8,109 nucleotides of DNA, taken from contig JBBQCV010000161.1 in assembly GCA_038319115.1 (NCBI GenBank), forward strand, positions 1 through 8,109, written 5' to 3'. The DNA is from SZAS-79 sp038319115 (lineage in GTDB: Bacteria; Pseudomonadota; Gammaproteobacteria; Burkholderiales; SG8-39). The notes below the pieces were generated by a model that made no database searches, was not told where the DNA came from, and saw only the letters and a list, made by a program, of their open reading frames with translations. Below, piece after piece: positions 1-6,412 of this stretch (position 1 is its first letter; the number at the start of each line of letters is the position of its first letter). The position numbers and the translations under genes were made by a program.

Positions 1-1394
1 TGAGCACGCCCCCACCGCGCACGCTGTTCGAAAAGATCTGGGCCCAGCACGTGGTGGCCGACCTCGGCGGCGGCGCGAGCCTGCTGCACGTGGACCGCCA
101 TTACCTGCACGAATTGTGCGTGAGCCGCGGCTTCCCCACCCTGCACGAGCGCGGCCTCCCGGTGCGCAACCCCGACCTCACGTTTGCCGCGCCTGACCAC
201 GTCATCTCCTCCGCCCCCGGCCGCACGGGCGGTGCGTTCCCATGGTCGATCAAGGTCATGGACACCCTGCGCATCGAGACTGCAAAGGCGGGCATCCGCC
301 TGTTCGACATCGACCAGGACGGCCAGGGCATCCTGCACGTGATCGGCCCGGAGCTCGGGCTCACGCTGCCGGGCACCACGGTGGTGTGCGGCGACAGCCA
401 CACCTGCACCAACGGCGCGCTCGGCGCGCTCGCCTTCGGGATCGGCATCAGCGAAGTGGTCCACATCCTCGCCACCCAGACCATCGTGCAGCGCAAGCCG
501 CGCACGATGCGCGCAACGCTCGTGGGGCGGCTACCGCGCGGGATTTACGCCAAGGACCTCATCCTCGCGCTGATCGGAAAGGTCGGCGCCGCGGGCGGTG
601 CGGGCTACGCGATCGAGTACGCCGGCAGCGCGGTGCGGGCGCTGGAACTGGAAGCACGCATGACCCTGTGCAACCTGTCGATCGAGCTGGGCGCCAAGAT
701 CGGCATGGTCGCCCCCGACGACAAGACTTACGCGTACGTCGCAGGACGCCGCTTCGCCCCGACGGGCGCCCAGCTCGAAGCGGCCATCGCGCACTGGAAA
801 ACGCTGCCGGGCGATGCCGAGGCGCAGTTCGACCGCGAAGTTTCGCTCGACGTCGGCGCCCTGGCGCCGCAGATCACGTGGGGCACCAGCCCCGAGGACG
901 TGATCGGCGTTGACGGTTGCATTCCCGCGCCCTCGCATGCCTCGAAGTCCGAGGCCCTTCGCTACATGGGCCTGTCGGCGGGAGATCGCATCGCCGGGAC
1001 GAAGGTCGACCGCGTCTTCATCGGCTCGTGCACCAATTCGCGCATCTCCGACCTGCGCATCGCGGCCGAGGTGGCGCGCGGCCGCAAGGTGGCCCGCCAC
1101 GTCGAAGCATGGGTGGTGCCAGGTTCGGTCGGCGTCAAGAAGGAGGCCGAGGCCGAGGGCCTGCACGAGGTGTTCCTCGCGGCGGGCTTCCAATGGCGCG
1201 AGCCCGGCTGCTCGATGTGCGTCGGCGTGAACGAGGAATGGGCCGCGCCCAAGGCGCGTTGTGTTTCGACATCCAACCGCAACTTCGTCGGCCGCCAGGG
1301 ACCCGAGGTGCGCACCCACCTCGCCAGCCCTGCCATGGCGGCGGCCGCCGCGATCGCCGGCGAGATCGCCGACGTGCGCACGCTCATGAGGTAG
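1..1394 (+). CDS. leuC: Isopropylmalate dehydratase-type large subunit (LeuC), lacking only the first base
   Basis: Large subunit of a [4Fe-4S] hydro-lyase of the aconitase superfamily. The family reaction is isomerisation of 2- to 3-isopropylmalate in cytosolic leucine synthesis, in complex with LeuD. The reading frame is open from the first base, and the leading 'tg' is best read as the end of a start codon whose first base lies outside the window. That gives 464 residues, beginning STPPPRTLFEKIW like LeuC proteins. The three cluster cysteines are Cys344 (GSCTNSR) and Cys404/Cys407 (PGCSMC), each three residues before the E. coli positions 347, 407 and 410. The DSHT motif (132-135), the GILHVIGPE histidine, the MTLCN..IE active-site stretch and the STSNRNFxGRQG motif are intact. 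The next gene, leuD, starts 2 bases after the stop. If the missing base is A, the start reads ATGA, so an upstream gene could end in TGA at 1-3 (inference). Family membership is near certain; the exact substrate is not. Confidence 0.93.
   Translation, partial: STPPPRTLFEKIWAQHVVADLGGGASLLHVDRHYLHELCVSRGFPTLHERGLPVRNPDLTFAAPDHVISSAPGRTGGAFPWSIKVMDTLRIETAKAGIRLFDIDQDGQGILHVIGPELGLTLPGTTVVCGDSHTCTNGALGALAFGIGISEVVHILATQTIVQRKPRTMRATLVGRLPRGIYAKDLILALIGKVGAAGGAGYAIEYAGSAVRALELEARMTLCNLSIELGAKIGMVAPDDKTYAYVAGRRFAPTGAQLEAAIAHWKTLPGDAEAQFDREVSLDVGALAPQITWGTSPEDVIGVDGCIPAPSHASKSEALRYMGLSAGDRIAGTKVDRVFIGSCTNSRISDLRIAAEVARGRKVARHVEAWVVPGSVGVKKEAEAEGLHEVFLAAGFQWREPGCSMCVGVNEEWAAPKARCVSTSNRNFVGRQGPEVRTHLASPAMAAAAAIAGEIADVRTLMR
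1388..1391 (+). promoter_or_regulatory. Ribosome binding site of leuD inside the leuC end
   Basis: GAGG lies 5 bases before the leuD ATG at 1397 and overlaps the last codons of leuC. This fixes the leuD start and implies co-transcription and probably coupled translation of the two subunits. Confidence 0.6.
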
Positions 1395-1396
1395 TC

Positions 1397-2011
1397 ATGC
1401 AAAAATTCACCACGCTCACCGCCGTCGCCGCCTGGTATCCGCGCGCCAATGTGGACACCGACCTCATCATTCGCGTCGAGCGCTGCGCCAAGGTCGAAAA
1501 GGACGGCCTCGGGCGCTATGCCTTCGAGATGGCGCGCTTCCTGCCCGATGGCAGCGAAAACCCGGAGTTTCCGCTCAACCAGGGCCCTTTCCGCCAGGCG
1601 CAGATCCTCGTGGGCAACATCAATTTCGGCTGCGGCAGTTCGCGCGAAATGGCCGTGTGGGCGATCGCGGGCCTGGGCATCCGCTGCGTCATCGCGCCCT
1701 CTTTCGGCGACATTTTTTTCGGCAACTGCTTCCAGAACGGCCTGCTGCCGATCGTGCTGCCGCAGGACACGGTGGAGAAGCTGGGGGCCGCTCTCGCTGC
1801 CGATCCGGCGAACGCCAACCTGACCATCGACCTCGCCGGCCAGAAAGTCATCGCGCCCGATGGCGCGGAGATCGGTTTCGACATCGAGCCGCTGCGCAAG
1901 AAGGCCCTGCTCGAGGGGCTGGACGAGATCGGCCTCACTCGGCTTCGCGAGGCCGAAATCGCCGCGTTCCAGCACAAGGACCGCCGCGAGCGGCCCTGGA
2001 TCTACGTGTGA
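1397..2011 (+). CDS. leuD: Isopropylmalate dehydratase-type small subunit (LeuD), divergent
   Basis: Small, swivel-domain subunit that completes the active site of the LeuCD hydro-lyase. It has 204 residues (E. coli LeuD has about 201). NVDTD at 18-22 and NFGCGSSRE at 76-84 are family hallmarks, and the Ser and Arg of GSSR correspond to the catalytic base and carboxylate-binding Arg of aconitase. IAPSFGDIFFGNCFQNGLLPI (99-119) is also typical. Two places differ from the usual enzyme. After NVDTD, the common IIPKQFL-type substrate loop reads IIRVERC (24-30). The usual SREHAPWAL reads SREMAVWAI (82-90). Both were compared with E. coli LeuD from memory. It starts 2 bases after leuC. No leuB follows; the next gene is convergent. 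It may therefore act on a substrate other than isopropylmalate, for example another branched malate (inference). The catalytic residues are intact, so it looks functional. Confidence 0.9.
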   Translation: MQKFTTLTAVAAWYPRANVDTDLIIRVERCAKVEKDGLGRYAFEMARFLPDGSENPEFPLNQGPFRQAQILVGNINFGCGSSREMAVWAIAGLGIRCVIAPSFGDIFFGNCFQNGLLPIVLPQDTVEKLGAALAADPANANLTIDLAGQKVIAPDGAEIGFDIEPLRKKALLEGLDEIGLTRLREAEIAAFQHKDRRERPWIYV

Positions 2012-2055
2012 AAGTAAAACAATCGCTTTCGTAGAGTCAAGCGCTGCGCGGCTCT

Positions 2056-2099
2056 CCTGCCAATTTGTGTACCGGTGTCGGTACATTTGATGGGGCAGG
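2056..2099. repeat. Two nested inverted repeats in the gap between convergent genes
   Basis: The outer arms CCTGCC (2056-2061) and GGCAGG (2094-2099) are perfect complements. Inside them TGTACCG (2068-2074) and CGGTACA (2079-2085) form a perfect 7-bp inverted repeat around GTGT. The element lies between leuD and the PanE-like gene, which run toward each other, so either transcript could fold it at its 3' end. No T-run follows on either strand, so it is not a standard intrinsic terminator. The inner 18 bp would also suit a dimeric regulator. A weaker hairpin (TCTAC plus GAAAG against CTTTCGTAGA, with a bulge, 2001-2035) spans the leuD stop. I see no gene in 2012-2124. Confidence 0.6.
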
Positions 2100-2124
2100 C
2101 CCGACGATGCGCGGCGCCAGGGCG

Positions 2125-3195
2125 CTAGGCCTTGGCTTTGCGGTTGCGTTCGAGCTGCGCGTCGACCAGGGCCACCACTTCGTCGAGCACCGCCGATTGC
2201 ATGCCTTTCTGCGCGGCCACGGTCTTCACCAGCCGGTCCACGCGCTCGATATTGGGCGCGCCGCTGAACAGCGCGCGCGCCGCCGACGATGGATTGGCGA
2301 GCCCCTGCGCGGCGGCGGCGTACTTGTCGAACGGCACGAGGTCTCTTTCGTCTGCCCCGAGGGAAACGCACAGCTTGACCACCCAGTTAAACACTTCGCG
2401 CGACTTGTCGAGGTCGGAATGCACCGCATCCTTGATCGGGCGCGGGCCGTCCTTGGTGATGCACCGATAGTTGCCCGCGATGAGCATGGCCCACTTGGCC
2501 AGTGGCACGAACACCGACTCGTGCACCTTGAGCTTGACCGGCAATTCGATCGACCCGGAGCCGGTGTCGAACCGCACCGCTTCCACGTCCGCGGCGATGC
2601 CGCGCAGCATTGCGGTGTCCTTGTCCGACACGAAGCGCGCCGACTTGAAGTTGGTCGGCAGCCTGACCTGCAGCACGTTGACCTTTTCTTCCGGCGGCCG
2701 GAATGCCTGCGGATCGGGGCTGCACAGCGTCATGGTCGCCGGGTCGAAGCTGTCCCACACCTCGGGACCCGCATAGCACTCGCGGCAGGCCTTGACGTCG
2801 ATGCCGGGCACGCGCGCAAGGTAGGGCAGCGGCGGCATGTTCATGATCGACATGCACGGCACGCGGGACTTCGCCACCGCGTCGAGCAGTTCGCGCACTC
2901 CCGGGGAGCGGTACTGCGGCTCCTGCATCGCCAGCACGACCAGGTCAAAGTCGCCGGGGTTGGCCGACTGCGGCCCCCCGGCGCTGAGTTTGCCGGGGGC
3001 CTTGCGCGAGTCGAGTTCGACCAGCCCCTCACGTCCCTTGACCGGCATGCGCACGATCGCCCCTTCGGCGTTGAACAATTCCGCTTCCGCAGGCAGGCAG
3101 ACGAGCTTGACGTTGTGCCCCGCAAGCACCAGTTTCATGCCGAGGAGCGACCCATAAGAGGCGCCCATGATGAGGATATTGCGTGGGGTTCCCAT
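2125..3195 (-). CDS. Ketopantoate reductase-like (PanE/ApbA family) NAD(P)-dependent 2-oxoacid reductase
   Basis: Predicted cytosolic NAD(P)H-dependent reductase of 2-oxo to 2-hydroxy acids. The 356 residues begin with a Rossmann unit, ILIMGASYGSLLGMKLVLAGH (7-27). Asn119 (IMNMPP) matches the PanE Asn of the QNG motif. Lys234 in the AKWAMLIAGN stretch matches the catalytic Lys of the C-terminal helical domain. Ser303/Ser304 and Glu317 match the conserved SS and E positions (alignments by eye). It is about 50 residues longer than E. coli PanE, with extra sequence around 55-85 and 140-215. The nucleotide motif is GASYGS rather than GxGxxG. These differences argue against true pantothenate biosynthesis, so I give no symbol. 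The ATG at 3195 has GGAG 9 bases upstream and a candidate promoter. The gene is convergent with leuCD and monocistronic in this window. The substrate is unknown; a branched 2-oxoacid linked to the LeuCD product is only a guess. Confidence 0.75.
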   Translation of the reverse strand: MGTPRNILIMGASYGSLLGMKLVLAGHNVKLVCLPAEAELFNAEGAIVRMPVKGREGLVELDSRKAPGKLSAGGPQSANPGDFDLVVLAMQEPQYRSPGVRELLDAVAKSRVPCMSIMNMPPLPYLARVPGIDVKACRECYAGPEVWDSFDPATMTLCSPDPQAFRPPEEKVNVLQVRLPTNFKSARFVSDKDTAMLRGIAADVEAVRFDTGSGSIELPVKLKVHESVFVPLAKWAMLIAGNYRCITKDGPRPIKDAVHSDLDKSREVFNWVVKLCVSLGADERDLVPFDKYAAAAQGLANPSSAARALFSGAPNIERVDRLVKTVAAQKGMQSAVLDEVVALVDAQLERNRKAKA

Positions 3196-3230
3196 TTTTC
3201 GTGTCTCCGTGATTTTCTAATTGTGCTCCC

Positions 3231-3259
3231 ATGCTATGCAATGGAATCTCACGATGCAA
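3231..3259 (-). promoter_or_regulatory. Candidate sigma-70 promoter of the PanE-like gene, with a direct repeat
   Basis: On the minus strand TTGCAT (3259-3254) and TAGCAT (3236-3231) are separated by exactly 17 bases, matching -35 and -10 spacing with imperfect boxes. Transcription would start near 3224, giving a leader of about 28 bases that contains the GGAG site at 3208-3205. The 3196-3260 stretch is clearly more AT-rich than its surroundings. ATTGCAT occurs twice (3260-3254 and 3242-3236), 18 bases apart, overlapping the promoter. The rest of 3196-3352 shows no gene. Confidence 0.4.
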
Positions 3260-3281
3260 TACCGATTCCGCATACAAGGGC

Positions 3282-3302
3282 GCCGCCCGGTGCGATGGCG
3301 GC
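3282..3302 (-). terminator. Possible 3' hairpin of the exported-protein operon
   Basis: GCCGCC (3282-3287) and GGCGGC (3297-3302) form a 6-bp GC stem with a 9-base loop, about 50 bases past the stop of the exported-protein gene. No U-run follows, so it may be only an mRNA 3' hairpin. In a GC-rich genome such a stem could also arise by chance. Confidence 0.2.
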
Positions 3303-3352
3303 CCCGGAGTCACGCGAAGAATGCCCACCGGCGATCCCGGCACCAGGCCACG

Positions 3353-3847
3353 TCACTTGACGCGATAGATCTCGTCGTCGAAGTTGCCGCGCGACACCGA
3401 CAGCGATGCGCGCCGGGTGGTCGATAGCGACGACAGGAGCGCCTTGTCGGCGCCCTGCTCCCACAGGATCTTGAACACTTCGCGCTCGGGCTTGCCCTTG
3501 CGCACTATCTTTTCGCGTGCCTCGGACACGGGAGGGCCGAAACGCCGCTTGAGGTACTCGGCCACCTTGTCCATGCTGCCGCTGTCGAAGAGCACGTTGA
3601 ATCCGTGCACGGCATCGGCCTTGAGGTAAAAGATGACGCGCGCCTCGACGCCGCCGAAGGACACCTTGGCGTCATCACAGCGGCGGTCGGCGGCATCGGA
3701 TTTCCACTCGAGGGCCTTGCAGTGGATGCCAGGAAACTGCTTCTTGATGGCGGCTTCTGCGTCGCCGAGCCTGACCCCGTTGGCGTCGAAAGCGGCCCAC
3801 GCGGGCGCCGCAAAGGCCAGCGCAAACGCCAGCAATGCAGCACGCAT
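3353..3847 (-). CDS. Small exported protein of unknown function
   Basis: 164 residues, beginning MRAALLAFALAFAAPAWA, a Sec-type signal peptide with a likely cleavage after AWA at residue 18. The mature part is probably periplasmic. It opens with DANGVRLGDAEAAIKKQFPG and Cys43, resembling the 'LGxxxxxVxxxFPgxxC' opening of several small periplasmic proteins. Cys43 and Cys57 could form a disulphide. A later segment, DKVAEYLKRRFGPP (93-106), is a helix followed by an 'FGPP' turn. I do not recognise a named family. The frame stays open far upstream, but the ATG at 3847 is chosen because it yields the signal peptide and shares its A with the tag stop (TGATG), a classic coupled arrangement. It is the last gene of the GST-tag operon; the link to DNA repair is positional only. 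Confidence 0.75.
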   Translation of the reverse strand: MRAALLAFALAFAAPAWAAFDANGVRLGDAEAAIKKQFPGIHCKALEWKSDAADRRCDDAKVSFGGVEARVIFYLKADAVHGFNVLFDSGSMDKVAEYLKRRFGPPVSEAREKIVRKGKPEREVFKILWEQGADKALLSSLSTTRRASLSVSRGNFDDEIYRVK

Positions 3848-4416
3848 CACTTGCTCAGGGCCTTGTAGCGAAAACATTGCGTGCCATGGTCGTTGACCAT
3901 CCCGGTGGCCTGCATGAAAGCGTACATGATTGTGGTGCCCACGAACTTGAAGCCGCGAAGCTTGAGGTCTTTGGACAACGCGTCGGAGGCTTCGGTTCGC
4001 GTGGGAATGTCCGCGCCCTCCTTTCGCCTGCCCTGCAGCGGCTTGCCGCCCACGAACCCCCAGACGTAGCCGGCGAACGAACCGAATTCCTCCTGCACCG
4101 CGAGAAAGGCCTTCGCGTTGACCACTGCGGCGTCGATCTTGGCCCGATTGCGGATGATGCCCGCATCGCCCATGAGCCGGGCCTTTTTGCGCGCATCGTA
4201 GCGCGCGACCCGCGCCGGGTCGAAGCCGTCGAAGACCTCGCGGTAGTGCTCGCGCTTGGCAAGCACCGTGTCCCACGACAGGCCGGCCTGCGCGCCCTCG
4301 AGGATCAGGAACTCGAACAGCACGCGGTCGTCGCGCACCGGCACGCCCCATTCGCGATCGTGGTATTCGATCGCAAGCGGGTTCGACGGCCAGGCGCAGC
4401 GCTGCTTGTCAGGCAC
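3847..4416 (-). CDS. tag: DNA-3-methyladenine glycosylase I (Tag)
   Basis: Base-excision repair enzyme that removes 3-methyladenine from alkylated DNA in the cytosol. With the GTG start at 4416 it has 189 residues (E. coli Tag has 187). The zinc-snap ligands of Tag are all present: Cys7 (RCAW), His19 (EYHDREWGVP), His177 and Cys181 (NDHGTQC). Also present are Tyr18, Trp23, Glu40 and Trp48 of the LEGxQAGLSW motif (the 3-methyladenine pocket) and the SDALSKxLKxRGFKFVG stretch near the C-terminus. An ATG at 4443 would add nine residues but has no Shine-Dalgarno site and overlaps the GST gene by 35 bases. The GTG has GAGG 6 bases upstream and overlaps it by 8. It shares one base with the next gene, so it is the middle gene of a three-gene operon. 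Identity is very secure; only the start is debatable. Confidence 0.93.
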   Translation of the reverse strand: MPDKQRCAWPSNPLAIEYHDREWGVPVRDDRVLFEFLILEGAQAGLSWDTVLAKREHYREVFDGFDPARVARYDARKKARLMGDAGIIRNRAKIDAAVVNAKAFLAVQEEFGSFAGYVWGFVGGKPLQGRRKEGADIPTRTEASDALSKDLKLRGFKFVGTTIMYAFMQATGMVNDHGTQCFRYKALSK

Positions 4417-5092
4417 AGGGAACCTCGCGCGCGAATCCCGCATGCAAGTCGAGGATCTTTTCGCGCCACGCCGCGATGGGATCGTCGGCGGCGAGGCACG
4501 CGAACGGGCTCATGACCCGCGCCCACTGGAAAACGGAGAATACGATGTAGTCCGCATAAGCCGGGGCCTCGCCGCACACAAAAGCCTGTCGCTTGAGCAC
4601 AGCGCGAAGCGGGTCGAGCGTGCGCCCGAGGCGCTCCACCGCCTTGTCGCGACCGGCGCGCGTGTCCTCGAGCTTCGCCTTGACGAACCCTTCCATCATG
4701 GCGCGGAAGTAGTCGCGGTCCACGGGATCGACCCGGTCGTGGATGTCGGCAACTACTATCGGCAGCACGGCCGGGACCAGCGTGCGGTCGGCCCACACGT
4801 TGAAGGTGTGGCATAGCCCGTGGCCTATCGGGCCGCCGAACAAGGTCGGGGCGTCGGGATACTTCGCCTCGAGGTGTTCGGCGATCTTCCAGGAATCGCG
4901 CACCACCGTGTCTCCATCGCGAATAATGGGGACGGTCTTGCCGCCCGAAAAGGCGATCGCGGCCTTGTCAGACATGGGTACCGGGTGGGACTCGAACGCC
5001 AGGCCCTTGTGCGCAAGTGCCATGCGCGTGCGCCAGGAAAACAGGCTGTAGAGCCGTCCGTCGAGTCCCTTGAGTTCGTAAAGTCTGATCAT
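4409..5092 (-). CDS. Glutathione S-transferase family protein, LigE (beta-etherase)-like
   Basis: Soluble 227-residue two-domain GST. The thioredoxin-like N-domain has YSLFSWRTRMALAHKG (15-30), which parallels SPYVWRTKYALKHKG of Sphingobium LigE; Ser16 is the candidate glutathione-activating residue. Val54-cis-Pro55 and Asp66-Ser67 (RDSWKIAEHLEAKYPD) form the usual glutathione site. The helical C-domain carries LEDTRAGR (141-148) and PAYADYIVFSVFQW (177-190), again close to LigE. LigE cleaves beta-aryl ether bonds of lignin dimers with glutathione, but many proteobacteria carry LigE-like proteins with no shown etherase activity, so the substrate here is open. The ATG at 5092 has AAGGA 7 bases upstream and a second GGAG directly before it. 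It is the first gene of the operon with tag, whose start lies inside it. Confidence 0.82.
   Translation of the reverse strand: MIRLYELKGLDGRLYSLFSWRTRMALAHKGLAFESHPVPMSDKAAIAFSGGKTVPIIRDGDTVVRDSWKIAEHLEAKYPDAPTLFGGPIGHGLCHTFNVWADRTLVPAVLPIVVADIHDRVDPVDRDYFRAMMEGFVKAKLEDTRAGRDKAVERLGRTLDPLRAVLKRQAFVCGEAPAYADYIVFSVFQWARVMSPFACLAADDPIAAWREKILDLHAGFAREVPCA
4423..4426 (-). promoter_or_regulatory. Ribosome binding site supporting the GTG start of tag
   Basis: GAGG on the minus strand, 6 bases before the GTG at 4416-4414 and inside the last codons of the GST gene. The upstream ATG at 4443 is preceded by AAAGATCCTCGACTTGC, with no such site. This decides the tag start and suggests coupling to GST translation. 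Confidence 0.5.
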
Positions 5093-5131
5093 CTCCGTTT
5101 CCTTCGGTGCCGTGCACGAACGCTGGTGCCC

Positions 5132-5137
5132 ATTTTA
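5132..5137 (-). promoter_or_regulatory. Candidate -10 box of the GST-tag operon in the divergent gap
   Basis: TAAAAT on the minus strand, about 40 bases before the GST ATG, is a good -10 match in a GC-rich gap; no convincing -35 is seen 16-18 bases upstream. The 5093-5278 gap also contains a perfect palindrome GCGCATGCGC (5199-5208) and two CAATGCC copies (5169, 5209). I find no clear promoter for the plus-strand membrane-protein gene, although it must start here. Confidence 0.35.
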
Positions 5138-5278
5138 GCGGCAGGCCGGCCCCATAACGGGCCTTGGGCAATGCCTACTGTTCGCGTGCGCACAGACCGC
5201 GCATGCGCCAATGCCCTAGCCTTCGCGGCCACGCCTTCCATATTCCGGAAACGACCGGCCAGCCGCGCGACCGAACCG

Positions 5279-6388
5279 ATGAACATCCCCCCACCGGCCA
5301 GCCCGCGGTACCTCGAAAGCAAGGCCTTCCTGTGGCTGCTGGTCCTGGTCACGGTGGCGTTCGTGTACATCCTCCTGCCCTTCTACGGCGCGATCCTCTG
5401 GGGCACGGCGACGGCACTGGTGTTCGCGCCGCTGCACCGGCATTTCGTCAGCTTCACCGGCGGGCGGCGTACGCTCGCCGCGCTGGTGACGGTATTTTTC
5501 ATCCTGTGCCTGGTGATCCTGCCGCTCATGCTCGTGGCCGCGCTGCTGGTGCAGGAAGTCGCCGGGGTCTACAGGAGCCTCGAGAGCGGCGACATCAGTG
5601 TTGCGCGCTATATTCAACAGTTCCTCGACGCCCTGCCGGCGTGGGTCACGAGCCTGCTCGGCCGCTTCGGCCTGGACCAGCAGTGGGCCGTGCAGGATCG
5701 ACTCACCGGCGCACTCATGAAGTACAGCAAGGAAACCGCCAGCCATGCACTGGGCTTCGGGCGTGACACCTTCGAGCTCGCGGTCGAGTTCTTCGTGATG
5801 CTGTACCTGCTTTTCTTCCTGCTTCGCGATGGCCCCGCACTGGGCGCGCGCATCAGCAAGGCGATCCCGCTGCGCGAGGAACACAAGCGCAGCCTGGCGG
5901 CCAAGTTCACCACCATCCTGCGCGCCACGGTCAAGGGCAACCTCGTCGTGGCGGGAATCCAGGGAGCCCTGGGCGGCCTCATCTTCTGGTTCCTCGGCAT
6001 CCATGCACCGGTGCTGTGGGGGGTGCTCATGGCCTTCCTGTCGCTGCTGCCCGCCATTGGCGCAGGCATCGTGTGGGTGCCCGTGGCGGCCTACCTGCTC
6101 ATCAGTGGATCGCCCGGGCAAGGCGCAATCCTCGTTGCCTACGGCGTGCTGGTGATCGGCCTGGTGGACAACCTGCTGCGCCCGGTGCTGGTGGGCAAGG
6201 ACACGCGCATGCCCGACTACGTCGTGCTGCTCGCCACCCTGGGCGGAATGACCATCTTCGGCATCAACGGGTTTGTGATCGGCCCGCTGGTGGCGGGCAT
6301 GTTCATCGCCGTGTGGCACATCCTGGCGGCCGAACGAACGCGGCATGACGGCGAGGCCGAGCGCAGGGTGCCTGACAGGCGCGGCTGA
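5279..6388 (+). CDS. AI-2E family (PerM/YdiK-type) inner-membrane transporter
   Basis: 369-residue polytopic inner-membrane protein. The family was named for autoinducer-2 export by TqsA, and some members act as Na+/H+ antiporters; most are uncharacterised. Hydrophobic segments lie near 16-33, 36-50, 66-92, 164-182, 221-239, 243-275, 283-300, 313-328 and 331-350. A soluble loop (about 95-160) separates the third and fourth, which is the usual layout. Family motifs include VDNLLRPVLVG (296-306), GINGFVIGPLVAG (328-340) and the FFLLRDGP turn (179-186). The charged tail (352-369) is cytoplasmic. The ATG at 5279 puts the first membrane segment at the usual place, but its Shine-Dalgarno site is weak. 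An ATG at 5171 would add 36 residues with no family counterpart known to me. It is divergent from the GST and convergent with the flavoenzyme gene. The substrate cannot be told from sequence. Confidence 0.9.
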   Translation: MNIPPPASPRYLESKAFLWLLVLVTVAFVYILLPFYGAILWGTATALVFAPLHRHFVSFTGGRRTLAALVTVFFILCLVILPLMLVAALLVQEVAGVYRSLESGDISVARYIQQFLDALPAWVTSLLGRFGLDQQWAVQDRLTGALMKYSKETASHALGFGRDTFELAVEFFVMLYLLFFLLRDGPALGARISKAIPLREEHKRSLAAKFTTILRATVKGNLVVAGIQGALGGLIFWFLGIHAPVLWGVLMAFLSLLPAIGAGIVWVPVAAYLLISGSPGQGAILVAYGVLVIGLVDNLLRPVLVGKDTRMPDYVVLLATLGGMTIFGINGFVIGPLVAGMFIAVWHILAAERTRHDGEAERRVPDRRG

Positions 6389-6412
6389 CGGCGAGAAACA
6401 GCCCCACGGACG

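Noticed and set aside
531..1319. 262-residue minus-strand frame inside leuC
   Set aside because: Antisense to the conserved LeuC domain, with no family match and His/Arg/Ala-rich shadow composition.
962..2371. 469-residue open frame on the minus strand, antisense to leuC and leuD
   Set aside because: It lies opposite two clearly conserved genes, has Arg/Ala-rich composition and no recognisable domain. It is the usual GC-rich mirror frame.
2065..3360. 431-residue plus-strand frame over the PanE-like gene
   Set aside because: The minus-strand protein has a Rossmann motif, conserved PanE residues, a ribosome site and a promoter. The plus-strand translation is rich in His and Arg with no motif.
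3848..4351. N-terminal extension of the exported-protein frame up to 4351
   Set aside because: It overlaps tag in another frame, has shadow composition, and would bury the signal peptide in the middle of the protein.
5199..5208. Perfect palindrome GCGCATGCGC in the divergent gap as an operator
   Set aside because: Alternating GC-rich palindromes of 10 bp are common in such genomes, and nothing ties it to a known regulator. It is noted only in the gap description.
4820..5278. In-frame upstream extension of the membrane-protein gene, including an ATG at 5171
   Set aside because: Most of it is antisense to the GST gene. The added residues are Arg-rich with no match to the family, whose proteins begin near the first membrane segment.
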